Shown here piece by piece: positions 53,611-64,000 of a stretch of 64,000 nucleotides of DNA. Numbering within the stretch: the first letter of the stretch is position 1; each line of letters opens with the position of its first letter. Position numbers and translations under genes: made by a program. The DNA comes from Pseudoneurospora amorphoporcata (Eukaryota; Ascomycota; Sordariomycetes; Sordariales; Sordariaceae), in NCBI GenBank assembly GCA_033297205.1, contig MU859073.1, positions 62,001 through 126,000 of the forward strand, given 5' to 3'. The notes beneath the pieces were generated by a model. The model was not told the origin of the DNA. It saw nothing but the letters and a program-made list of their open reading frames with translations, and did not search any database.

Positions 53611-54794
53611 GATGGGTTTCTGGGATTCTCTGTGATGAAGTAATGCTCGCCAATATGGCAGGTGGACAAATCTCTGTTGCCGGATTCAGAACCGGCCACG
53701 GAACGAAGCGAATAGAGGTGAAAGATCTCAGAGTTGAACGATCGTGAAGCAACATGAAGGTCAGGGAAACAATAATAAGTACGGGGATATTTACACTCAT
53801 GGGGCCGATGTCTCATACAATAGGTACATGTAGTTTCTAGTTGATCAGCCACTCACAGAGAGTAAGTACCGTCTTTAGACGTCTCCGTCCCTTTGGACCC
53901 TCCGCTCTCGCGGCTACTCAGTCCTTACCCCGGGGCTGACACTCTTATCACCCTTGGGCTAGTGCCCTGTGGCTGTATATTAACATGGGAGGCTGGAACT
54001 AAACAGGGGAATGAGTGGCTATGATCAACGCTCCCATCATCACCCCCGCGTCTTGGTGCAGGACCTGGGGACTGTTGGGTAGCATTTATAAACGAATCGA
54101 GGCATTCAGGGCGGGGCTTCGCCGCAATATGGGCCCGACGAGCGCGTGGCAAGAAGACTGGCGATGATTGGAACACCGCGATACCTTTTACGTTTCGGTC
54201 TCTTTTCGAAGCAGGTGTGTGGGATGGTAACTAAGTAGGACGAGGCTCTGATGTGTGTATGTGTCCAGTCTCGGGGTGAGCATGTAGGCTCGTTGGTCCT
54301 GCCGTTGTTGTGTTCGCCAGGAGAGAGCAATGGCGATACTGCGACTGTTCAACAACTTAAGTTGACCACAACACAACGCGAAAACTTCCGTTCCTTCGAT
54401 TGCCACCCCTTGCGACTCAGATCCTGGGGAAGTCACACTTGACTGACCGTTACCCCAGTCGGGCTTGCTTGGGAAAGACCAGCCCTTTATGTTATCTACC
54501 TCGTGGTTCTTGCCGTTCAGTCGCAAATGTCAGATGTCGGGTCGGGTAGGAAAGGACGCTAATTTTCTCATGACGCTCTTTCCCTTTTCAAGACAGGCAC
54601 CATAGTGGTCTCAAATTGGGTCTTCTCCAGCTTTGTCGGAGTCTGTCGCCTGGAAGGTTCCATCCGTCGACCGTGTCTTCCAAGAAATCTCTTCTGCCTT
54701 TCCATTCGCGAGTAAGACCAAGTCTAACCGACACACGACAACTCTCGGACCTGCACGATGCCAAACCTTGTGAGCAATTAGAACCCTCCCCATT
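53611..54794. other. intergenic region upstream of the NLR
   Basis: 1.2 kb between divergent genes with no supported gene, RNA or repeat. It should hold both promoters. Confidence 0.5.
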
Positions 54795-57700
54795 ATGAAG
54801 CCGCTTCGTGAAGGCAGAGCTCTGAGAAGTGAGGCTGATACATCCCGAACCAGTTCAAACGGCTCAGTCACCGTAGGCATAGCGAGGAGGACCGGAATCA
54901 ACACTCCGAGAACGAGGGAGAGCGCAGGTCATCAGACCCCCATCCGTCCCGAGCACGTCTACCCTCGTTATCATCATGGCGCCTCCCAGGCAGTTCAAAC
55001 GGTACCAGCGTCAGCAGCAGGACATACTCTACTTTAGACCCCCAAACAGTAACAACTTCGAATGCCATTCGCAGTCCCACATCTGTTCCTTGTCATCGGA
55101 GCCCGTCACCAAGATCGGATTTATTCGGCCTTCATGTACTGCATCAGCCCGAATCCCATACCCATGATCTTATCTTCGTGCATGGGCTAGGGGGTCACCC
55201 TCAATTGACATGGTCCAAGAACCATAACGTGGACTTGTTTTGGCCGGAACTATGGCTGCCAGAGGATCCTGACGTTGGCCGCGCTCGGATCTTTACATAT
55301 GGCTACGATGCCAAATACCTCGGCGGAAACAAGAACACCAACAGCATCACAAACTTTGCCAAGGATCTCTTGTTCCAAATGCGCTGTGGTAAAGACAAAA
55401 ACGGGCAAGATCTCGATATCGGGCAGAACCCACTCACGTTCGTTGTACACAGCATGGGTGGTTTGGTCGTGAAGAAAGCCTATCTGATGGGTTTCCATGA
55501 CAAAGCATACAAGGACATCATTGCCGTAGTCTCGGCCATCATCTTTCTATCCACTCCCCATCGCGGTACAAACCTAGCGGACACACTGGAAAACCTGTTA
55601 CAATACTCCTTCCAGGCAAAGAAAGACTTCATATCGGATCTTAAGAAGAACTCTCCAGCAATCGACGAAATCAACGAGTCATTCCGGCATGTTGCCCCAA
55701 AGCTCTCCATCTACTCCTTCTACGAAACGTTGGAGACCACCATTGGACCCAAGAAAGTCATGATACTGGAGAAAGACTCGTCGGTCATGGGCTATTCAGA
55801 TGAGGTTTCCATACCCCTGACAGCAGATCACCACGATGTCTGCAAGTATTCCAGTCGTGAGGATCACAATTATAAGAGTGTTGTGAGCGCCATCAGGAAA
55901 CTGGTCAAATTGTTCCGCTCCAAAACCACGAACTCCGGATACACGTTTGCCAACGTCCAGGAACTTTTCCAAGTCACCATTACTTCCGACAGCGATTACG
56001 CCGGCCTCCGCACTGATTGGGCACGTGGGACTTGTCAGTGGCTGCTCGAAATGCCGGATGTTGTCACGTGGCTAGGCCATGGTCCTTCTGCAGGACCCCA
56101 TGTGTTGTGGTATACTGCGCCTCCTGGAAGTGGAAAGTCCATGTTGTCGGCCTTCATGATTGACCACCTCCAGAATTCTCATCAGCTTTGCCACTTTTTT
56201 ATCTTCCGACACTCTGTCATCGATAAGCGGTCAATCTTCAGCTGTCTCCGCACACTTGCATTCCAGCTCGCTAGGGATGTTCCATCATTTCGAGACTCGT
56301 TGCTCCACTCATCTGCAGAGAACTTGGGGCTCAGATCGAGTGATCCTCGTGTCTTGTGGCAGAAAGTGTTCAAGAACATACTGCTCAAACAAACGTTGGA
56401 CAGCACATTGTACTGGATCATTGACGGGATAGACGAAAGTGATTCTGCCAAAGACTTCTTGGAGCTTCTCAAGAGTCTGGCAACAGAGACCCCCTTACCT
56501 CTTAACATTATGGTTCTCAGCAGAATTACCAACAATATCTCCTTGGAATTCGACCGACTTTCTCAAGTAATCCCAGTTACTCGCGTGAATATGATAGGTG
56601 ACGAAAGATCAAGGCACGACATCGAGCTATTTGTCACGACGGAAATGCGCCACATGGGTGGCAGCGCAATGTTCAAGGAAAGTCTTGCGCATAGGATCGT
56701 CACACGGGCGAGCGGGAATTTCCTTTGGGCGAAGCTGGTTCTTGAGGAGATCAGTCAGTGTGATACAGAGGATGACATCGAAGAGGCGCTTGCAGCTATT
56801 CCCGATGCCATGTTTGAGCTTTACGAGCGAATGGAACGAAACCTGACAAGCTCAACCAAAAAGTCAAAAACGCCGCTTATCAGGAAAATCCTAGAGTGGG
56901 TTATCTGTGCGCAGAGACCACTAAGTGTTATGGAGCTCACAGCAGCACTATCTCCGGAACGCTTCCTAGATCTAAGGAAAACGATCAGAGAAACATGTGG
57001 CCAGTTCATCCAGGTTGACGACACTGGCAGCATATCCATTTTACACCATACAGCTCGAGAGTATTTGACGCAATCACGTCAAAGCGAGCTCTTTGTTGAC
57101 ACGAAGAATGCCCATCAGAAATTGCTCAGCAGGTGTCTTCAAACCCTACAAGAAGAGCCCCTTCGGTGGCGATTGGTACAAAATGACGGAGTCTTGCAGT
57201 CTACCGAACCGTTCGTTTTCTATGCAGCTCTGAACTGGTCCTATCACCTTCGACATAGCAAGCTGACTGCCCCTGAAACACTTGATGATGTTCTCGTCTT
57301 CCTAAAGAACCCTGGCGTTTTGTCATGGATTCATGTCTTGGCTCTTTTGCAGAAACTCGAGGTCATGATCAAAACTTCAAAGGTTCTGGCAACGTTTGTG
57401 TCCATACTGAGAAAGCAAAATGAGTCCAAAAATCCTATGCAGCATCGCCTTCTCGACATCGACTTGCTCCATGAGTGGTCAGTTGATCTACTGAAGATAC
57501 TTGGCAAATTTGGGAGAAGTCTTCTCTCTCAACCGGAGTTGGCCTACGAAGTTATCCCTGCACTATGCCCCCCTCTGACTGCGGTTCACAAACAGTTTCA
57601 CAACCCAAAGCTCAGTCGGATGCGTGTACTGGGGCAGGCAGATAAAGGGTGGAACGACAATCTTGGCCGCTTGGCCCTCCCCAATCGCGCTCAAGGAAGT

Positions 57701-59761
57701 GTTATTGCTTGTGCATCCAGGTATATTGCTGTCCTATCATCCGACCGCAGAGTCTACGTGTGGAACTCAAAAAGCTTCACTGAAATTGCCGTCATATCAC
57801 TGGATGAACACACTACAGCAATTGCCCTGAGCGAAAACGGAGAGAAGCTGGCTACATACGGGCGGAGGAGAACTAGGATCTGGTCTCTTCCCTCCGGTGC
57901 ATTGCTCTCAACCACGAATACCCCAGAAGATACAAGAGCCAAGTGCCTTGTTTTCGGCGATAAGGACCAAAAGCTGTTGGTAGCTGGGGACGACAACCTG
58001 ATACGGCACATAGAGTGTGGAAACTTCGGGTCCGGTTGGGAAGTCCTTAGCTCAGCACCGCTGAAAGACACTGGAGTGGAGGGAGCCATTGTTACCTCTC
58101 CCAGGTTCGCCGCCTTCAGTCCAAACAGAACGCATGTAGCTGTGTCATATCGCAGTGCACCGCTTGCAGTCTGGAGGTTGTATGATGGGCGATGCGTGGG
58201 AATATGCATGCGGACTTCACCTGCCGCTACCGACGTTAACCTCTCACGTCCGGCCAAGAGCTGGAATTCCGTTGACCGCTTTGTGTGGAATCCTGTGACG
58301 GGTCACATCGTCGGGGTCTACAAAAATGGGTGTGTCTTCAAGTGGCATCCTCTGATGGGTGATCCAGTTGAGGTCCAGAAGGCTGCAGATGAAATTGCTA
58401 TAAGCCCAGATGGGAAGCTGTTTGCAACTAGCACCAGCAAAGGGACCATTTACATTTGGAGCTTTCATCATTTCACGGTTCTCTACGAGCTTTCATCGAC
58501 AGAGGTTGTGACCCAGCTCATGTTCAGCCCAGATAGCCGCCGTTTCTATGATCTGCGCTGGGGGTCAGTCAACGCCTGGGAACCAAACATCCTCACTCGC
58601 TTTTTGGATCATGACGAACAATACACGAGCGATTCGAACAGCGAGGATACCTCTTCAACCATGTTTGATAAGGTCTCACTGAAGTTGAATTCACGATTCA
58701 CACCCGTTACCACCTTTGCGCCGTCCCGAGATGGAAAGGTCTACTGTGTTGGCTACAAAAATGGCCAAGTCTTGATGTTCAACCGTGGAGACCGAGACGG
58801 AATCGAGATTGCAAGCCCCGATGACTACGCTCAAGTAGTTGACATCCGGTGGGGCCAAGATGGTCGCAACATTGCCATAGTTGATGCAGACAGTACCGTA
58901 CACGTCAGGTCTATCGACTCGGGCAGTATTGTGTTTGCATCGGCTCCGCGTAACCTTCCGGTTGAACTTGACACCTTCAAAGCTCACGATATCCTATTCA
59001 ACCCCGACTCTCGACTTATTCTCGTGTCCACAGATGAGAAGGCATACGTATGCTCTATCACTGACAACGCACTACAAGCAAGCATCAAGCTTGAGAATGG
59101 AAGTGATTGCAAATGGATTTGCCATCCACGGAGATCTGATACCGTCTTACGAGTTGGGCCGAATTATTGTTGGGTACACGACTGGGAAACACTCGAGCTA
59201 CTATCAACCCTCATTTACCTTCAAGACGATTATAGCGAGGACTCCAGGTTTCCAACACCAATAAGGGATATTCCAACCAGTTCAAGAGCCCAGCTGACCT
59301 CCAAAGTTGTGAACGCATTTCTTGCCCAAAGCGAGGAGCACATTCTCGTCCACGTACGAGATGAGGGCGATAGAGTAAGGCGGGATGATGTAATCCTGAT
59401 TGCCGTCGATGCGCTAGAAGGGATGTCAATCAGCTCACGTCGGCAGCTCGTCAGAGTACAGCATGTCCACCAAGATGTTGTGAGCCAGATGTCATCACTT
59501 CTCGGTGTCTTGCCAGGGCGGAGGTTTGTAATACTTGATCACGACCTCTGGCTCCGGGTTTATGCTCTTGATTCGGTGTTTCACGCTGACGACCTGGTGA
59601 TGAGCCGATTCAACCAGCCTTACCAGATTCCACGGGACTGGGCAGGAAACATTTGTGGTGTCAGCCACTGCCAACTCACAAAGGAGTTCACTGTGTTCTG
59701 GCCTAAGGATGATCAGGTAGTGCTCATTCAATACGACTTGGATGGGACAGGGCTGTCATGA
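54795..59761 (+). CDS. NLR-type protein: lipase-like, NACHT and WD40 propeller
   Basis: Signal-transducing NTPase of the fungal NLR class. Part 1 is an alpha/beta-hydrolase effector domain: DLIFVHGLGGHPQLTW, the nucleophile elbow VVHSMGGLVV and a late His in ADHHDVCKYSS. Part 2 is the NACHT domain, with Walker A APPGSGKS (residue about 390) and Walker B LYWIIDGIDES. Part 3, from about residue 900 to the end, is a beta-propeller of degenerate WD40 repeats (for example VYVWNSKSFTEIAVISLDEH). The frame from 55178 lacks an ATG yet stays open upstream through DLFGLHVLHQPE. Exon 54795-54828 (MKPLREGRALR), spliced at GTGAGG to CTCCCAG/GC at 54990, gives a clean 1601-codon gene. Relatives act in heterokaryon incompatibility and antimicrobial defence. 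The domain calls are firm and the first exon is tentative. Confidence 0.85.
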
Positions 59762-59845
59762 GTCTAGAATTAACGGCTGACAGAAGACCTTTCCCCCGAA
59801 TGGGAGTGTCTGCCCCGGTACATGCAGAAACAGATCCTACAGCCC

Positions 59846-60676
59846 CTAAAACAAATTGAAACACTTATTGATCCCCTCCCAATCCGGATGTTCTTCCTTC
59901 CCCCTGACCAGCTCCGCCGCCCACGACCCCCTCGGAGCCTTGCGCGACTCCTTCAGCGCCTGTCTCACAACCGCATCCCCAAGCTGCTTCTTGATCTCCA
60001 ACCTCGGCAGCTGCCACCTCAGTAGATTCGCCGAAGTAGCTCCTCCCGGCAGACTATCAACGGGCGGAACTGCACAAAATCCCAAATCCGCCCGCTTGGC
60101 AAACCTGAGCGCAGGAACCGCACCGCTCATACGCTCGGCAATAGTCGGGTTTGTATGAAGACTGATAGCCAACCAAGCCTCGCGGACCGCCAGCGCCGGG
60201 ACGTTGTGCGAGCGTAGCAGCCGGGCAGCCACGTCCGCCCCTATGACCTCGAAGCGTTCAGCCATGGTATCGTACTCGCGGGCGAGCCCGATAGCGTGGA
60301 GGATACAGGCGACGAATAGGACGTGCGGCGGACAGATGGCGGCGTATTCTCCGGACGAAGGGCTGATGCGTGCTATACCGGGGAAGCTGGGCAGCAAGGA
60401 GGGATCGGCTGGGTCGTTCAAGGGGGTGATGCGCATGAAGGCTTGGGCGTACATGTAGACGCGGAAGCTGTGGTAAAGAATGGTCGCGGGGAGACGAGAG
60501 CGGGCGAGCGCGAGGGCGTCGGCGCAGACGGGGTGGGTGGGCATTAGGGCGCGGAGGGCGGCGGTTATGGTGCCTGGGTCGGATATTGAGGGCAATGATA
60601 CCGCACCGGAACAGGTAACCGGGCCGGTGCCGGTGGAAGTGGTGGAGGCGGAGTTGTTGGACGTTCGGCTGCCCAT
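59846..60676 (-). CDS. HD-fold protein (cyanamide hydratase/DDI2-like) with altered HD dyad
   Basis: Intronless, 276 residues. The sequence follows the HD-superfamily pattern of fungal cyanamide hydratase-like proteins: ILYHSFRVYMYAQAF supplies the first His, FVACILHAIGLAREYDTMAE lies where the metal-binding His-Asp normally stands, and HTNPTIAERM follows in the late helix. The second motif reads LHAIGL rather than LHDIG, so the metal-ligand Asp is Ala. Enzymes of this group hydrate cyanamide or cyanide-like compounds using the His/Asp site, so activity is doubtful in this copy. The N-terminal 30 residues are Ser/Thr-rich. The stop lies 85 bases from the convergent NLR stop. No targeting signal is seen. 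Confidence 0.78.
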   Translation of the reverse strand: MGSRTSNNSASTTSTGTGPVTCSGAVSLPSISDPGTITAALRALMPTHPVCADALALARSRLPATILYHSFRVYMYAQAFMRITPLNDPADPSLLPSFPGIARISPSSGEYAAICPPHVLFVACILHAIGLAREYDTMAERFEVIGADVAARLLRSHNVPALAVREAWLAISLHTNPTIAERMSGAVPALRFAKRADLGFCAVPPVDSLPGGATSANLLRWQLPRLEIKKQLGDAVVRQALKESRKAPRGSWAAELVRGKEEHPDWEGINKCFNLF

Positions 60677-61852
60677 GGTGCAAACAATGGCGGCGACTGT
60701 GGTGGTCGCTGGTCGTTGCTTTGGTTCACGGAAGGGAGAAACTACAGTGCTTGGAATGGAGGACGAAGTTGTGATCTGAGGGGTTCATCTGTTAAGCAGG
60801 TCTGGATCTGTCTGCATGTTCTGGGAGACTGTGCAAGCTGCAGCTGCAACGCAAGCAGCTGTCGGTGTTAGTCAACTCGACAGATGTCGGTGTCAGCCAG
60901 CAACGACACTGCGAAACCAGATGGCTCGACCCGTTCCTGTCATGTTGTCTTTTTCTTCCCGAGATCTCTGGTGTAAACGGGACCATCGCAAACTTGAATA
61001 CTTGCTGTCCACTAGACTTGTGGCATCCATGCACGCTGTCTTTCTGGAAAGCATCTTTTTTTGGATGGTTATCCTGCGCACCAGACGTCGAACATTGAAC
61101 TCCAGGGTACGCCGACGAAGTACACCCGGCCGAGACACTCGAAATTTGATCTTCAAATCCTTCATTTAAAATCATACATAGAGGTATCCTAATGATCCAA
61201 GGCTCTCGTCATTGCGCACCCGTCTAGTAAATCCACAACCATTTAGGTCGATAAGAGGCAAAAGCGTGGATGGTAGACACGAGTTCAAGTACCTACTCGA
61301 CATTCTTCCTACAGAGTGGCAAATGCCGGGAAATGACGCTTGTCTCCACGAGATGCTGGACGTGAAGAGGAGGGATGATAGATGGAAGGAGAGAAAGATA
61401 TTGAGACCAAGTGTCCTCTTGGTATAACCACATGCAGACAGATAGGTATACAATAGAGTGTGATTCTCGAAGACTGAACCTCGGAAGCTTGGCCTACACG
61501 GTGACGCGCTGAGTATTTCCCTTTCGTCACGATAGGATTTGAAGACAATCTGATATTGAGCGGTTGGTCAGCTCGTACGTCCCAGTTACCTCCTAGGTTA
61601 CATTGAAAAACCAAATAGGGAAGGATGCTCCTTAAGGCTGACATGCTGACGCGGAGAGTACGCGGACTTTCTTCTACAGTCTTGGATAACCGTCTCTGAC
61701 TGGACGATAAATACCCCGGATGTTCCTCGCGTTGGACAAGGTAGAGCACTCACCAGCAATAAGATCAGTGAGAATAGCAACTGAAAGGCCCTTCACTTAA
61801 CAACATAATCATTCCAAGCAGCCACAACAAGACTCCATCACCCCAATCCAGA
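60677..61852. other. intergenic region
   Basis: 1.2 kb between divergent genes with no supported feature. Confidence 0.5.
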
Positions 61853-62689
61853 ATGTCATCACCAACCGCCCTCCCACCCCGCTACCAAATCCGCAAGCTC
61901 ACCCTCTCCGACCTCCCCTTCGCCCACGCCATCATCACCCACGCCAACCTCTTCCACAACGCCGTGTGGTCCCGCCTGCACGCCTCCGACGCCGTCGAGC
62001 GCTCCTACCGCGTCTTCAACACCGGGGCATACAACACCTCACACGGCATCGAATCCGGTTTTTCGTACGGCATCTTGGACACCGAGTACCAATACAAGCG
62101 TCCCGAGTCCGCCGCCACCAATGGCGCAGTCTACTGGGATCCCGAGTTACATCCCGCCTCGTCAGGCCAGGACCTGCTCGAGCAGATGGATTTCCCGCTT
62201 GTCTCGGTCGCGCTAGCCTACGACCCCGTCGCCACGCCCTTGGACATGGTCAAGTTCCAACTTGTCTTTGACGCTTTGCCGCTGTTCCCCAAGTTGGTCA
62301 GCATCACGGAAGCGCACGATATCCGCCCGCCCGAGGAGCGCAAACCCAAGGAAGTAGGCGAGTGTCTGTTTAGATGTGGGACGGCGACGAGGGCGGATTA
62401 TGAAGGAAAGGGACTGGCGAGGGCGTTGGCGGCGCACTTGATGACTGAGGCGAAGAAGGCGGGGTTCAAGGCCACGCAGGTCGGGACGGTGAATAATCGG
62501 TTGAATGCGATTTGGGAAAGGGTTCCGGGACAGGTGAGAGGAGTGGAAGGGGCAAAGAGTAGGGTGGTAAGTGTGGTGGATTTGGAGACGTATGAAGAGG
62601 AGGAGGTGAGGGAGGATGGGAAGGTGAGAAAGGTCAATCCGTTTTTGGGGGCGAAGGTGGTGAGGAAGTGTATTTATGTTACTCTTTGA
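61853..62689 (+). CDS. GNAT-family acetyltransferase-like protein
   Basis: Intronless, 278 residues. The N-terminal part YQIRKLTLSDLPFAHAIITH has the usual GNAT opening, and GTATRADYEGKGLARALAAH is the acetyl-CoA-binding motif A (R/Q-x-x-G-x-G/A). It is followed by the beta-5 region FKATQVGTVNNRLNAIWERV. Between them is an insert of about 120 residues with aromatic and charged residues, longer than in simple GNATs. Such proteins transfer acetyl from acetyl-CoA to an amine. Several fungal paralogues are uncharacterised. No signal peptide is seen. It lies divergently from the HD-fold gene. Confidence 0.82.
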   Translation: MSSPTALPPRYQIRKLTLSDLPFAHAIITHANLFHNAVWSRLHASDAVERSYRVFNTGAYNTSHGIESGFSYGILDTEYQYKRPESAATNGAVYWDPELHPASSGQDLLEQMDFPLVSVALAYDPVATPLDMVKFQLVFDALPLFPKLVSITEAHDIRPPEERKPKEVGECLFRCGTATRADYEGKGLARALAAHLMTEAKKAGFKATQVGTVNNRLNAIWERVPGQVRGVEGAKSRVVSVVDLETYEEEEVREDGKVRKVNPFLGAKVVRKCIYVTL

Positions 62690-63331
62690 GTAAGGAGGGT
62701 AGGAGATGGTGGAGTATTTGCTTTGAGAGTGTCACAAAACGGATTGGGACTGGGGGAAAAAGCGACTGATCGTAGGAGTATCCGGTCCGAAAGGTCATGC
62801 AACACAGCAGGGTTGCGGGTTCAGGACGGTTTGACATACTTAGGTCTCATTTGACCTAACAAGTTACTGTACATGATGGTTGACAATAGGTACGCACGTA
62901 CGTACCGAGTATCGAGAGTGATACATAAAAGCACAGGCTATGTGCTAAAGCGCAACAGCCAGGGATGCTCGAACAGACATCGTCCTCCTTTGAGGGTATA
63001 ACCCCAAACTCCAGCCAGATGATACTAAGCGCCACAATGGTACCTGAGCTGACAGGTAATGAAGCAACACCAGAGAGCAATGTGCAGTGCCATCTCTCAA
63101 CGGGCAGCCAACCGTGTCGGAACATGGTGGGCTCTCATATTGGCCTTTGGTCCCGTTCTCGCATGTGGGCTTCTGACCCCTAAGCTCGAAGCTCTTCCGT
63201 CGTCGATACTGGTACAAGACTTTCCCACCTAGCTTAATTGACTTCACTTCCCATTCAGACAATGTTGGTTTTGGGCGTTCAGAGGTCCCTTGTTTGCCGT
63301 ATGTTATGTCCAACACATATTCCCTTCCACT
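62690..63331. other. intergenic region between convergent genes
   Basis: Presumed 3' UTRs only; no gene seen. Confidence 0.5.
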
Positions 63332-64000
63332 CTACAAGTTCATCATATGAACCTGCCTTACCAACTGATTAATCTCCCTCGGCTGAAACTCGGGCTCATA
63401 CCTTCCCGCATGGCCCAGATCCTCAGCCGGGATTGGCACTGGGTATTCCGGTCCCTGTTGTTCTGCGTGTGCCTCCACCGATTCCGCATCATCAGTACCA
63501 TGACCGTCAGTAGTACCGACAGTATTCATACTCCTCGCAAACTCCTCATAAGCCTTTCTCGCCTCGTTCCTATCCTCCTCCCTAAACCTCTCCACAATTC
63601 CCTCCACCACCCTCTCCACCTCCTCTCTCCCGCCCCTCCACCACTCCAACAGCCTTCCCTCCGCCCTGACCAGCCTCGTCTTAACCTCATTTTCTACACA
63701 AGTCCCCACGCCCAAGATCTTCTCTTCCCTACACTCCCCACAAACCATAGGTACCGCTCTTTCCTGTTTAGCCCTCTCCCTCGCCTCCCTCTGCAATCCC
63801 ATCAGAAACCGCATCCGTTCCACCTCAAAGTGTCCTGACCTTAGCGCACGGAACCAAGCACCCAGGAACCCCATCCTGTTCCAGGCGGCGTCTGATATCT
63901 CGGGCGTAGCCAAGGCGCGCAGGAGGGGAGTATCCATGCGTCGCCAGAGCTCGTTGTCGTCTTTTTCTACGCCGTGACCGCCACCGCCTTCTTCGTCTTC
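63332..64000 (-). CDS. partial gene of unknown function, cut by the window edge
   Basis: The minus-strand frame is open from the window end to the stop at 63332, about 222 codons. The N-terminus is outside. The visible upstream part is acidic and Gly-rich (EDEEGGGGHGVEKDDNELW), followed by MDTPLLRALATPEISDAAWN and a region with CGECREEK that could be half of a metal site. Long Arg/Glu-rich helical segments are also present. The C-terminus is short and polar. No known domain is recognised. The Met at 63937 is internal if the upstream sequence is coding. Confidence 0.65.
   Translation of the reverse strand, partial: EDEEGGGGHGVEKDDNELWRRMDTPLLRALATPEISDAAWNRMGFLGAWFRALRSGHFEVERMRFLMGLQREARERAKQERAVPMVCGECREEKILGVGTCVENEVKTRLVRAEGRLLEWWRGGREEVERVVEGIVERFREEDRNEARKAYEEFARSMNTVGTTDGHGTDDAESVEAHAEQQGPEYPVPIPAEDLGHAGRYEPEFQPREINQLVRQVHMMNL

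Noticed and set aside
1..64000. tRNA genes, CRISPR arrays, complete transposons
   Set aside because: No tRNA A/B box pair with a foldable cloverleaf was noticed, there are no regularly spaced repeats, and no reverse transcriptase or transposase motif was seen.
1..64000. Heavily RIP-mutated AT-rich tract
   Set aside because: Base composition stays mixed throughout apart from homopolymers. Only scattered CpA-to-TpA type stops are seen, not a RIP-saturated block.

Overview
The window is nuclear DNA of a filamentous ascomycete. Short spliceosomal introns with GTAAGT-type donors and CTAAC branch sites, a dispersed 5S rRNA gene of the Neurospora type, a cellulose-binding LPMO, a lipase-NACHT-WD40 NLR and a TmpA-like membrane protein point to the Sordariaceae (Neurospora/Sordaria). 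The species is inferred and was not checked against any database. One 10-base assembly gap lies inside a long homopolymer region near 6.8 kb.

Layout. 0.4-5.6 kb holds carbon metabolism: a secreted AA9 LPMO with CBM1, then a divergent pair formed by a 6-phosphogluconate-dehydrogenase-like enzyme and a dehydroshikimate-dehydratase-like TIM barrel. 6-17 kb is an accessory block. It has three members (6.4, 9.7 and 11.4 kb) of what looks like a lineage-specific family, with a W-x-[KR]-x motif just before a phase-1 intron and usually a coiled-coil tail. It also has two small genes sharing a C-x2-AGI-x2-DTP motif, and a 5S relic. 17.9-24.6 kb holds GAR transformylase, an intact 5S gene, a broken multipass membrane protein gene and a Bles03/DUF1917-like gene. 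24.7-38 kb holds a damaged rhodopsin-domain receptor, a 949-residue protein of unknown function, an AsaB/GA4-desaturase-like oxidoreductase, a TmpA-like membrane flavoprotein and a badly decayed adenylate-forming enzyme.

40-46 kb is a second accessory block: a fourth, broken member of the coiled-coil family and two tandem paralogues of an unusual two-finger C2H2 protein, with two poorly defined genes beside them. 49-64 kb holds a secreted GH43 glycosidase, an MFS transporter, a fructosamine-kinase-like enzyme, the lipase-NACHT-WD40 NLR, an HD-fold protein whose HD dyad reads HA, a GNAT-like protein and a gene cut by the window edge.

The LPMO and GH43 enzyme fit plant cell wall breakdown, and the MFS carrier could move small molecules. 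The accessory blocks stand out because several genes carry single stop codons or frameshifts while the rest of each reading frame, and its splice sites, remain recognisable. Some stops fit CpA-to-TpA transitions, as RIP would cause, and some frameshifts could be sequencing error. Splice sites were assigned by eye from phase, donor, branch and acceptor sequences. Intergenic stretches listed as empty were read for ORFs, RNA genes and repeats, and nothing convincing was seen.
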